Source of the DNA: Candidatus Bathyarchaeota archaeon
Lineage (GTDB): Archaea > Thermoproteota > Bathyarchaeia > 40CM-2-53-6
Direction: 5' to 3'
Assembly (NCBI GenBank): GCA_005882895.1
Contig: VBBD01000015.1
Location: 1 to 42,950 of the forward strand
Length of the DNA: 42,950 nt
The notes under the pieces were generated by a model that saw nothing but the letters and a program-made list of their open reading frames with translations, was not told the DNA's origin and did no database searches. This document shows positions 15,205-22,668 of the stretch, piece by piece (positions within the stretch are counted from its first letter, which is position 1; each line of letters opens with the position of its first letter). The position numbers and the translations under genes were made by a program.

Positions 15205-16311
15205 TTGCTCCACCGCACCCAGGAACTAACTGAACCTCTAGCACAATTAAAAAGCATACCGGAAGAGCTTCAGCATCCAATACCGGAAGCGCTTCTTCAG
15301 CTCTCGACGAAGTCGATGCAGTCGCTGCGGGGGTCGACACTCAACCCGCGCACCGTGTCCCTAGTGGACATGGGCCTCGATGATGGAGATTCTGACGAGC
15401 AGCTCGAAATCGGCGCATCGTCAATTGCCATGGATTTGAAACGCAGTCCAATCAACCCGTTGAGAGATGCAGTTCCGATAGCGGCATGCGATGCGTCCAG
15501 CGTCAAGATCGGCGAGACAGAGACCGGGATGATCTTCGCAATCCGCGCCGTCGCTGTCCGGAGACAACCCGACAGGATCGCCTTCACACGTTGGGGACCA
15601 TTGCTGTTCCATATCCCGAACTCCGATGGGCAGGCTGAGAAGTATATGGACGACGAGTCCCGGGCATTCGGTGGACTTTCGGTCAAGACTCTACGAGTTC
15701 TGACGAAACTGAGGAATCATGTGGAACGCTGGGTCCAGGAAGAGCTAGCCCTCTCTGTCAAGGATGGTGTTGTTCTGTTCGACGGTTCATTGACAGCGGG
15801 GACGCCGGACAATCCCTCGAGTAGAGTCCAGAGAATCCTCTCCACAGCAAGGAGCAACAATAGTATTGTTATCGCTCTCTCGAAATCTACTCAACTTACA
15901 GTTGGTGGGAAGAATATTCTCGGCTTCTTCGACGCCGAAAAGATTCCTCACATCATCGACATAACATCAGTTGTCGAGAATGAGTATCCGGCATATCCGA
16001 TCAGATTCCTCGGACGCGTTTGCGTCTCGAAGCTTTCGCCAGATGGCTTCCTGTTCCGAACCGATATTGACAGGGATGCTGACGAGCAAGGATCGCTCGT
16101 CGCACTTGGCCGAGTTGCCGGGACCGATGTCATCTTCCATGGCTATCCTGAGACATTGAGGATCGCACATATTTTCAGCACGTTTACGGCTAACGAGATC
16201 CTCGCGGTTCAACGATTTGTTGCCTGCAACCATCACGTCAGTCTTCAGGCTCGGCCGAACCTCCGACGATCATTGTTCGGACCCTTTGGAACAAGCAGGT
16301 ACGTGGTCTAG
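15205..16311 (+). CDS. nurA: NurA 5'-3' nuclease
   Basis: Partner nuclease of HerA; with Mre11-Rad50 the pair makes 3' overhangs at DNA double-strand breaks in archaea. The 368 residues include an RNase H-like NurA core. The first active-site strand is IAACDASSVKIGETETG (D96), and the second is VVLFDGSLTAG (D193). A C-terminal AHIFSTFTANEILAVQRF segment is seen as in NurA. The start is TTG at 15205. It is joined directly to herA (stop TAG followed at once by ATG). No mre11 or rad50 is in the window. Confidence 0.87.
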   Translation: MLHRTQELTEPLAQLKSIPEELQHPIPEALLQLSTKSMQSLRGSTLNPRTVSLVDMGLDDGDSDEQLEIGASSIAMDLKRSPINPLRDAVPIAACDASSVKIGETETGMIFAIRAVAVRRQPDRIAFTRWGPLLFHIPNSDGQAEKYMDDESRAFGGLSVKTLRVLTKLRNHVERWVQEELALSVKDGVVLFDGSLTAGTPDNPSSRVQRILSTARSNNSIVIALSKSTQLTVGGKNILGFFDAEKIPHIIDITSVVENEYPAYPIRFLGRVCVSKLSPDGFLFRTDIDRDADEQGSLVALGRVAGTDVIFHGYPETLRIAHIFSTFTANEILAVQRFVACNHHVSLQARPNLRRSLFGPFGTSRYVV

Positions 16312-17736
16312 ATGCGGATATACCGTAAGGAAGCGGACGAGGTCCAGCTCATAGCTTTCCCCGATGAGCACGTTCAGAAGGGAGATTATTTCGTAATCGA
16401 GGACCCTGCCCAGTCAAGAGGGCTGCTTGTCCAGGCGATTGATCTCCAATACGCCAACGTTCCAGGGGTCTTGGAAGACATTCTCAGAGACGTGATGACC
16501 GATGGGGAGCTTTCAGGGGAGGATGTGGACCCGTTGAACATTTCGAGCCAAGTGGACGCGTTGAAGGATACGAGGCTGGCGGTCTGCAAGATCCGCGGAA
16601 CGATCGCCCAGGACGGAAGCTTGTCCCCTAGCACCTCATGGCTGCCATCCCGTACTTCATCGAAGATTCGGCCTTACGCGATCAACCGGTTGATAATGAA
16701 CGGTGGAAAAATGCCGGTCAAACTCGGACACAACGATGGCGAGGCGATCAGTGTTGACGCGAGCGGACTCGATGGCGGTCTAAACATAATCACTGGAAGG
16801 AAGGGTTCAGGTAAGTCTCACTTGGCGAAGCTATTGCTCTTGTCCATGGCGGGATGGGGTGCACCTTGCATTGTTCTGGACGTTAACGGAGAATACGTCA
16901 ACCTCCACAAGTCCAGGGATGGAAGACAATCAACCGCAAGACTGACTGTCCTTGCGCCTAGGAGTGGCCTAAACTTCTCTATGGCCAAACTTGGGCTGAG
17001 AACCATGGCAGGAGTTCTGAGCCACGCACTTGATCTACCCGCAACCTCATCCAAGGTCTTCACCATAATCTGGAAAGATCTGGAAGCAAGGGGAGATCTG
17101 ACTCTGCCAACGGTGATCCAAGCGGTCCAGTCTTGGAGCTGCCATGACAGCGTTCGGGAGGCCTTGACCTCTAGGTTGCAGGTCCTGATGGAATCGGGAC
17201 TGTTTGACGAGGCGAACCCGTTGACCGAAGAGCGGATTCTCCACACTATCGAGCGAGGTGGGATACTGGTGGTTAATCTGAAGAATCAGAGCCAGATCGT
17301 CCGACGGATACTCGTCGAGGTCTTTCTCGGGGAACTAACCAAAATTCTCTCCTCAAACTGGCTCAAGGCCGCGTTTCTATTCGCAGAGGAAGCCCACCTT
17401 TACTTGCGGGACACGTACTGGGACGATATTGTTACAAGGATGAGGCATATCGGATTGTTCACGACGTTCATCACGAACCAGCCGGACACCGTTCAGGAGG
17501 CTATCTACAGGCAAGCGGACAATGTGTTCATCTTCAACTTCACAAACGAGCACGATATCGAGGCTATTGGTAAGGTGGCGAAGGCGGACAGCGACACGAT
17601 ACGGTACCTTGTCAGAGGAATACCCACCAGACGCTGCTTGCTGCTCGGCAATGTTGTCAAGGACCTGCCACTGATGGTCGACGTGGAACAGTTGGATGTC
17701 AGAACTATGGGCGAGACGCGACTCTTCTTCTCTTAG
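16312..17736 (+). CDS. herA: HerA DNA translocase/helicase
   Basis: Hexameric FtsK/HerA-family ATPase that drives NurA in end resection. The 474 residues start with a HAS-barrel-like domain (about 1-120). The RecA core has Walker A GRKGSGKS at 162-169, LDVNGEY at 189-195 (a HerA signature), Walker B AFLFAEEAHLYL with the catalytic E-E-A-H at 359-362, and the sensor FITNQ at 386-390. The end of the domain (GIPTRRCLLLGNVV) is typical. It directly follows nurA with no gap. Confidence 0.94.
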   Translation: MRIYRKEADEVQLIAFPDEHVQKGDYFVIEDPAQSRGLLVQAIDLQYANVPGVLEDILRDVMTDGELSGEDVDPLNISSQVDALKDTRLAVCKIRGTIAQDGSLSPSTSWLPSRTSSKIRPYAINRLIMNGGKMPVKLGHNDGEAISVDASGLDGGLNIITGRKGSGKSHLAKLLLLSMAGWGAPCIVLDVNGEYVNLHKSRDGRQSTARLTVLAPRSGLNFSMAKLGLRTMAGVLSHALDLPATSSKVFTIIWKDLEARGDLTLPTVIQAVQSWSCHDSVREALTSRLQVLMESGLFDEANPLTEERILHTIERGGILVVNLKNQSQIVRRILVEVFLGELTKILSSNWLKAAFLFAEEAHLYLRDTYWDDIVTRMRHIGLFTTFITNQPDTVQEAIYRQADNVFIFNFTNEHDIEAIGKVAKADSDTIRYLVRGIPTRRCLLLGNVVKDLPLMVDVEQLDVRTMGETRLFFS

Positions 17737-17832
17737 CATAAGCAAGGGCGCGCTAGTCTTTCGTTGGAACTCGATCTAACAAGTCCCGCGTTCCCGCTCG
17801 AGATTTCTTTCTGGCAAGACCTCGCCTGAGCC

Positions 17833-17865
17833 CTACGCTGAGGCCCGCGCCGGCCCGCAGCGTAG
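17833..17865. repeat. GC-rich hairpin between convergent genes
   Basis: CTACGCTG (17833-17840) and CAGCGTAG (17858-17865) are perfect 8-bp arms, and GGCC pairs again inside the loop. It lies just after the stop of the minus-strand PLP gene and downstream of herA. It may mark 3' ends on both strands, though no T-run follows either side. Confidence 0.35.
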
Positions 17866-17866
17866 T

Positions 17867-19429
17867 CTACTCTCTGGCCATCTGCACTAGGTCGGACGGC
17901 TGCTTCTTACTGTTCTCGGAGAGGCTCATTATTCCTCCAGTGAGACTTTGACCCTGTATTCCTTTGGCGGCAAAGATCTGCGCAACGCGCAAAGACGTGC
18001 CTCCAGCCATGCACACCAGCAGAACCTTTCGATTGTCCTTGGGGAGAACATTCATGATATTATCGGGTATCTTCTCGGTCGAGATCAATGTTTGGACATC
18101 TGAGGCTCTTGCGACTTTGATCTTGCTCTCATCGCATCCAAGGGACGATGCGACGAGTTTGATGCCATCCTCCTTCGGGACGAACATGCCATGGGTCCAA
18201 AGAACCTCGCCATAATCTGCCACCTTAGAGCTGGCCTGTGGAAGAGTCACTTCGAGAGGAGGGGGCGCCTGCGCGACTGTTCCAAGAGTGCTCCGATACT
18301 TGTCGATGCCATCCGCGAGCATGACGACAAACTTGTCGCCCACACCATAGTTGAGCATTTGTAAGCAAGCATAGAGCGCTAGCGCGCTGCTCTCGCCGAT
18401 GTCGTAGCCTCTTCCTACGAAGAAGCGAAGGACTCGCCTGGCCGGTTCGAAGTCCACCTCGTGTTGTCCCGCGTATAGGGCTGGATCGTAGAATCTGAGG
18501 CCCAAGGCCTTGTCCTTGGTCCTTATTCCCGCGACGTCTTGGTTGCGAAGCGGGAAGACTATATGGACAGATTTCTTGCCATGTTTTGTCTGGAGGTATT
18601 TGCTGATGCCGGCCGACGTGCCTCCTGTTCCAAACGCGGAGATTATTTTGAAGTCAGCTAGTGAGAGACCAATGTCTCCTAGCTGCTGGTCTATCTCCGG
18701 CGCTGTTACCCTCTCGTGTGACTTGACGTTCAGCTCGTTATCATATTGTTCGGGGCAGAAGCCTCTGTAAACCTTGGCCAGCACCTTTGCCAGGTTGATC
18801 ACATCTTGTCTCGCGAGGAGACCTTCGATCTCGGCTCGCGACTTGTCGAACTGCGCTGCGTCAAGACCGAGATCCGCTAGCTGTTCCCGGACATTACTCG
18901 CTGTTGCCTTGGCAATAACTAAGTTCTGATCAAGAGCCAATCCTGGTGCGGGACAAATGTCGATGTCCAGATTCACCGTCTTGACCGAGTTCCTGTTGAG
19001 TTCATCTAGGACCCCGCTCTGAAGCTTCCTTGAAACTAGGAAAATGACATTGATTCCGATCTTTTCCAGCATTCCGAGGGCGATACCGAAATTACCGGAG
19101 GTTGCCTCGAAGACTGTTTGACCAGTCCTTAGTCTGCCGGAAGCAATCGCATCCTCGATTATTTCGACTGCGGGGCGAACTTTGACCGAGCCACCTATGA
19201 TCTTCGAGTCGAACTTTCCGAGGACTTTGCTCTTAAAAGGCATATCGAGGCCATATTCGACACGAGCGCACTCGATGAGGGGAGCCGTCAGATCCTCCAA
19301 GGGAGTTGGATTGACGAAAGTCTTGTTTCCGTCGCTCTCGACAAGATGGGGGACTTTGCTTCCTATTTCGCTCTGGAATCGCTTGAGAAGTGCTTCGTCA
19401 ACCTGAGGCTTGGCTGTGGGCTCTTGCAT
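17867..19429 (-). CDS. Cysteine synthase-like PLP enzyme fused to a C-terminal rhodanese domain
   Basis: 520 residues. Residues about 35-385 are a fold-type II PLP domain: Lys at K83 (GGSVKVRPA, replacing the usual GSxKDR), PLP-binding SGNFG at 111-115 and the phosphate cradle GTGGTSAG at 267-274. This resembles cysteine/cystathionine synthases but has an extra helical insert at about 185-250. Residues about 400-505 are rhodanese-like, with active loop VCMAGGTS (C473) and a small-molecule-binding tail. Coupling of sulfur transfer to PLP chemistry (cysteine or related thiol synthesis) is inferred; the substrate is unknown. It shares one TATA box with the divergent gene at 19488. Confidence 0.75.
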   Translation of the reverse strand: MQEPTAKPQVDEALLKRFQSEIGSKVPHLVESDGNKTFVNPTPLEDLTAPLIECARVEYGLDMPFKSKVLGKFDSKIIGGSVKVRPAVEIIEDAIASGRLRTGQTVFEATSGNFGIALGMLEKIGINVIFLVSRKLQSGVLDELNRNSVKTVNLDIDICPAPGLALDQNLVIAKATASNVREQLADLGLDAAQFDKSRAEIEGLLARQDVINLAKVLAKVYRGFCPEQYDNELNVKSHERVTAPEIDQQLGDIGLSLADFKIISAFGTGGTSAGISKYLQTKHGKKSVHIVFPLRNQDVAGIRTKDKALGLRFYDPALYAGQHEVDFEPARRVLRFFVGRGYDIGESSALALYACLQMLNYGVGDKFVVMLADGIDKYRSTLGTVAQAPPPLEVTLPQASSKVADYGEVLWTHGMFVPKEDGIKLVASSLGCDESKIKVARASDVQTLISTEKIPDNIMNVLPKDNRKVLLVCMAGGTSLRVAQIFAAKGIQGQSLTGGIMSLSENSKKQPSDLVQMARE

Positions 19430-19457
19430 TCCTTATCTAACTGATGGGGGATACGGC

Positions 19458-19466
19458 TTTATATAA
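19458..19466. promoter_or_regulatory. Shared bidirectional TATA box
   Basis: TTTATATAA reads TTATATAAA on the other strand. Its centre is about 26 bases before the ATG at 19488 (+) and about 33 bases before the ATG at 19429 (-). The whole gap is 58 bp and contains no other TATA-like element, so both genes appear to start from this one box. Confidence 0.6.
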
Positions 19467-19487
19467 CGTATGTCATAAACGTGCGGT

Positions 19488-19865
19488 ATGACCCAGACTT
19501 ACAAGGCTCCAAACGTTCCAAGCGATAGAATCACGCCCGAATTCGTAAGGGACGAGCTACTGAGCTGTTTCGAGAGCGCCAATAGAGAATTCGCCACGCT
19601 GCTAAACCAACCAGTTACCGACGAACAGCTGAAACAGCAAGTGAAACAGTTCGTAGAATCAGTCTTCGTCAACTGCGGCGCCAGCTACACAGACCCGACC
19701 AAACAGGGAATCTTGACGGCCATGAACCAATGCAGGACCAACGCTGAGAAGATGATGGGCCCCCAAGGCGCCGGGATCATACAACACCACTACGATGAAA
19801 TGATGAAACTGGTCGACAGACTACAAGAACGGCCAGTCTACGTCGCAACATCTCGTCTTGTCTGA
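19488..19865 (+). CDS. Uncharacterised 125-residue helical protein
   Basis: No family is recognised. The sequence looks mostly helical (ITPEFVRDELLSCFESANREFATLL; VTDEQLKQQVKQFVESVFV) with a Cys-containing segment NCGASYTDPTKQGI and a Met-rich helix around residue 90 (AEKMMGPQGAGIIQ). There is no signal peptide or membrane segment. The ATG sits about 26 bases from the shared TATA box, so it is leaderless. It precedes a PyrK-like flavoprotein by 85 bp, so a functional link is possible but not shown. Confidence 0.65.
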   Translation: MTQTYKAPNVPSDRITPEFVRDELLSCFESANREFATLLNQPVTDEQLKQQVKQFVESVFVNCGASYTDPTKQGILTAMNQCRTNAEKMMGPQGAGIIQHHYDEMMKLVDRLQERPVYVATSRLV

Positions 19866-19950
19866 TTCTAACAAAGACGAGGTCAGCAGGTCGGAAAAAC
19901 TCCTCCTCTCGTAAGTCATTAGTACGCCTCCCTCCGCACAACCCCCAGAA

Positions 19951-20784
19951 TTGGAGTCCGTAACCCAACAGCTTCACACTCCCAGAGTCGTTCGACTCGA
20001 CCGTATGGTCGACGAGACGCCTTCAATCCGTTCTTTCTGGTTCAGCGACTCTACTCTGCACAACGCCAAGCCGGGCCAGTTTGCGATGGTTTGGGTCCCA
20101 GGGATCGATGAGGTTCCCATGAGCGTGCTAGCATTTCACGGGAGAACAGAGGCGGGGGTAGTGATCAAGAAGGGCGGGCCAGTTAGCACTGCGCTTTGGG
20201 AGAAGAAAGTTGGCGACAAGTTCTGGGTCCGAGGCCCGTACGGCCACCCGTTCAGCGTGGGACACCACCACAAACTACTGGTCGTCGGTGGAGGAACAGG
20301 GCTTGTGCCGCTCATCTCTTTCCTAGTCCATCTGAGGGGACGAGATGTCACATTGATCACTGGTGCTAGGACGTCGAGCGAGCTCTTGTTCAAGGACTGG
20401 CTGCTTAACGAGAGCAAGGACCATCACTTCAAGCTCGTCTTCGCCACCGACGATGGAACATACGGAGAAAAGAATCAGGTCCCGAAGGTCGTCGAGCACG
20501 TATTGAAGGAAGGAAGCTTCGATGCAATCTATACCTGCGGACCAGAACCTATGATGAAACTAGTTTACGACCTAGCGATGCAGAAGAGATGCCACATACA
20601 AGTCAGCCTCGAAAGAGTGTTCAAGTGCGGAATCGGAATATGCGCCGCCTGCGTAATCGGTCCGTACTTGGTCTGTCACGACGGGCCAGTATTTTCGGAA
20701 AGAGAACTCAGCGGGATGCCAGAGTTCGGAAAAACCCGACGAGACCTCTCAGGCAAGAAGGTCCCTCTAGGGGCAGGGCACTGA
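19951..20784 (+). CDS. PyrK-like FAD/NAD(P)-binding iron-sulfur oxidoreductase subunit
   Basis: 277 residues of the ferredoxin-NADP reductase family subgroup that includes dihydroorotate dehydrogenase electron-transfer subunit PyrK. The FAD-binding barrel has KPGQFAMVWVPG and PMSV. The NAD(P) domain has VVGGGTGLVPLISFL and YTCGPEPMM. A [2Fe-2S] site at the end has C226, C231, C234 and C242 (CGIGICAAC..C). It would pass electrons between NAD(P)H, FAD and a partner enzyme. A PyrD partner is not adjacent, so the partner is unknown; sulfhydrogenase gamma subunits share this fold. The start is TTG at 19951. Confidence 0.85.
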   Translation: MESVTQQLHTPRVVRLDRMVDETPSIRSFWFSDSTLHNAKPGQFAMVWVPGIDEVPMSVLAFHGRTEAGVVIKKGGPVSTALWEKKVGDKFWVRGPYGHPFSVGHHHKLLVVGGGTGLVPLISFLVHLRGRDVTLITGARTSSELLFKDWLLNESKDHHFKLVFATDDGTYGEKNQVPKVVEHVLKEGSFDAIYTCGPEPMMKLVYDLAMQKRCHIQVSLERVFKCGIGICAACVIGPYLVCHDGPVFSERELSGMPEFGKTRRDLSGKKVPLGAGH

Positions 20785-20824
20785 GTATTTCTTTCAGTGC
20801 AGTAGATACCCTGGGCAAGGAACG

Positions 20825-20833
20825 ATTAAATAT
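20825..20833 (+). promoter_or_regulatory. TATA box of the S30e gene
   Basis: ATTAAATAT, about 41 bases before the apparent S30e start at 20870. The predicted start site near 20855 leaves a short leader with AAGGA about 8 bases before the start codon. Confidence 0.5.
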
Positions 20834-20869
20834 CTCACAGCCCTCACGAACCCTCAGAAGGACCAAGCA

Positions 20870-21037
20870 ATACCAACTCACGGCTCGCTAACAAAGGCAG
20901 GAAAAGTCAGACAGCAGACCCCTAAGATTCAAGCATTGGACAAGCCAGGCCTCTCACCAAGAGAGAGGGTCCGTCGGAATTCTGAAAAGAGGTTCGTCCT
21001 CGGCAGAAAACCGGGACAGAACTATATCAGAACCTAA
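20870..21037 (+). CDS. 30S ribosomal protein S30e (apparent ATA start)
   Basis: A 55-residue basic protein: PTHGSLTKAGKVRQQTPKI at the front and RRNSEKRFVLGRKPGQNY near the end, the hallmarks of archaeal S30e. Homologues begin M-P-x-H-G-S-L; here the codon in that position is ATA at 20870, and no ATG, GTG or TTG lies in frame upstream for at least 80 bases. A TATA box (20825) and an AAGGA with 8-base spacing support initiation at this point. It fills the gap between the PyrK-like gene and the next gene. The start is odd; the identity of the protein is well supported. Confidence 0.82.
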   Translation: MPTHGSLTKAGKVRQQTPKIQALDKPGLSPRERVRRNSEKRFVLGRKPGQNYIRT

Positions 21038-21145
21038 ACGCCCGCCGGACAGTTCTATTCGCTTATGACCTAAGAATTGTGCCCAAGTCTTCTTTTTGTG
21101 TTTACCTTATTAGCTGCAGTCAACCGTAGTTTTCGCTGATTTCAG

Positions 21146-21385
21146 ATGGAAAAAGTCAGTCAGATGCAGCGCGGACTCATGGCTCGCGTAATATTGTCAA
21201 TAATCACGCTAGCGGCCTTTTTGGCCGGCTCTCTCATCTTTGTGGGCTTCTACACTTCGGGCTACGATCTGTTCCAGAAAATCGTGGTGATCTTGGTTGC
21301 TATGATAATCGCATTTGCAGCTCTGGCAATAGTATGGGTCACTTGGGCCGGTCGTCGAGGCATGATGGGCTGGTGGAGAGACTAG
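21146..21385 (+). CDS. Small membrane protein, two helices
   Basis: 79 residues with two strong hydrophobic helices, about 14-35 (ARVILSIITLAAFLAGSLIFVGFY) and about 45-67 (IVVILVAMIIAFAALAIVWVTWA), followed by a basic, Trp-rich end (GRRGMMGWWRD). No family is recognised. The segment 21038-21145 before it has AT-rich stretches but no clear TATA box. Possibly a small regulatory or accessory membrane protein. Confidence 0.6.
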   Translation: MEKVSQMQRGLMARVILSIITLAAFLAGSLIFVGFYTSGYDLFQKIVVILVAMIIAFAALAIVWVTWAGRRGMMGWWRD

Positions 21386-21466
21386 CCTAATAACGGTTGA
21401 ACTGCCAAGCTCTTATCTAGAACGCTTCCTCCCAAGCCTCGGCCAACTAGCTTCGGGACATGGGCA

Positions 21467-22648
21467 TTGTCTCTGTTAATTGATACTCTACTTATCGTTC
21501 AATCGACCCTAGTGTTCCTTCTGGCCGGATACGAATATCTTACCCTGATGCATTTCCCAGCCTTACCCGAAAATACCATGGCCCCGTCGAACAGTTCTAT
21601 GGTTTCGATCATTCTTCCTGTTCGAAATCAGGCAAATACAGTATCCGAATGCGTGGCCTCACTGGTTGGCTTGGATTATCCCGCAAAAGAGGTCATCGTC
21701 GTAGATGGCAATTCGACGGACAGAACCCAGAATATTCTCAAGAACTTTGATGGTAAGATCAAACTCGTCGAGGAAGAGCCTCTTCCTCCGGGCTGGGTGG
21801 GAAAGAACTGGGCCTGCCACCTAGGTTACAAGCGAGCCACGGGCGATCTACTCCTGTTCACGGACGGTGACTCTATTCATTCGCGCGACAGTCTGACAAA
21901 GACCGTGAACTTTCTGCAAGGCAGCAAGGCGGACCTCGCTACCCTCGCACCCGCCGCTATTCTTCGAACTTTCTGGGAGAAACTTCTCCAGCCCCCCATC
22001 TTCTGGCTTATCATGATGTTCGTCGGCGGCAAATGGGTCAACGACGACAACAAACCACGTTGGGCCCTTGGGAATGGCCAGTACATGCTCTTTCGCCGAG
22101 AGGCTTACGACAAAGTGGGCGGACACTACGCAGTTCGCGACAGGATAACCGAGGACTACTCCCTTGGCAGATTGATCAAAGCCCAGGGGCTTAGACTCAG
22201 AATGGTCACGGCCTCTGGCTCACTGGGTGTTCGAATGTACTCTAGTCTCCCAGAGATCTGGAGGGGATGGAGGAAGAACTTTTACTCCGTCTCAGGAAAC
22301 CATCCTCTCTTTCGAGCCGTATACCGACTCGTACTCCTCTTCGCATTTCTCGTTCTCCCCTTCATCGTGCTCGGATACGGCATCTACCTTGCACCAGGCA
22401 TGCCCATGAACATCTACCTCCTCACTGGCGCTTTCATGGCCGCGTTCCTCTGGCTCGGGCTCATCGTCCTCGACCGATCGATACGTGTAAACCCACTCTA
22501 CGCGCTTCTACTACCCTTCGCCATCATGGTCTACATGGGAATAGGCATCGACTCGACTGTCAGAGGAGCACTAGGTCTAGGCTTCTCATGGAAGGGGCGA
22601 GTATACGGAAAACCCATAACTGGCCCGCTCGAAACCGGAGTTCCCTGA
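21467..22648 (+). CDS. Membrane GT2 glycosyltransferase (HpnB/carotenoid-GT-like)
   Basis: 393 residues. There is an N-terminal hydrophobic segment (about 3-25), then a GT-A domain. It has MVSIILPVRNQANTVSECVASL at 45-66, VIVVDGNSTDRT, LPPGWVGKNWACHLGYKRATGDLLLFTDGDS (DGD at 133-135), the catalytic TED at 228-230 and WRGWRKNFY at 265-273. About three hydrophobic helices follow near the end. The LPxGWxGKxWA motif is that of HpnB/CrtQ-like polyprenyl or carotenoid transferases, so a lipid acceptor is likely. The start is TTG at 21467. Confidence 0.85.
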   Translation: MSLLIDTLLIVQSTLVFLLAGYEYLTLMHFPALPENTMAPSNSSMVSIILPVRNQANTVSECVASLVGLDYPAKEVIVVDGNSTDRTQNILKNFDGKIKLVEEEPLPPGWVGKNWACHLGYKRATGDLLLFTDGDSIHSRDSLTKTVNFLQGSKADLATLAPAAILRTFWEKLLQPPIFWLIMMFVGGKWVNDDNKPRWALGNGQYMLFRREAYDKVGGHYAVRDRITEDYSLGRLIKAQGLRLRMVTASGSLGVRMYSSLPEIWRGWRKNFYSVSGNHPLFRAVYRLVLLFAFLVLPFIVLGYGIYLAPGMPMNIYLLTGAFMAAFLWLGLIVLDRSIRVNPLYALLLPFAIMVYMGIGIDSTVRGALGLGFSWKGRVYGKPITGPLETGVP

Positions 22649-22668
22649 GATAGCAAACACGAGTGGGG

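Noticed and set aside
20589-20891. Plus-strand 100-residue open frame over the PyrK end
   Set aside because: It is out of frame with the conserved PyrK cysteine region, is Arg/Ser-rich as shadow frames are, and runs into the S30e gene.
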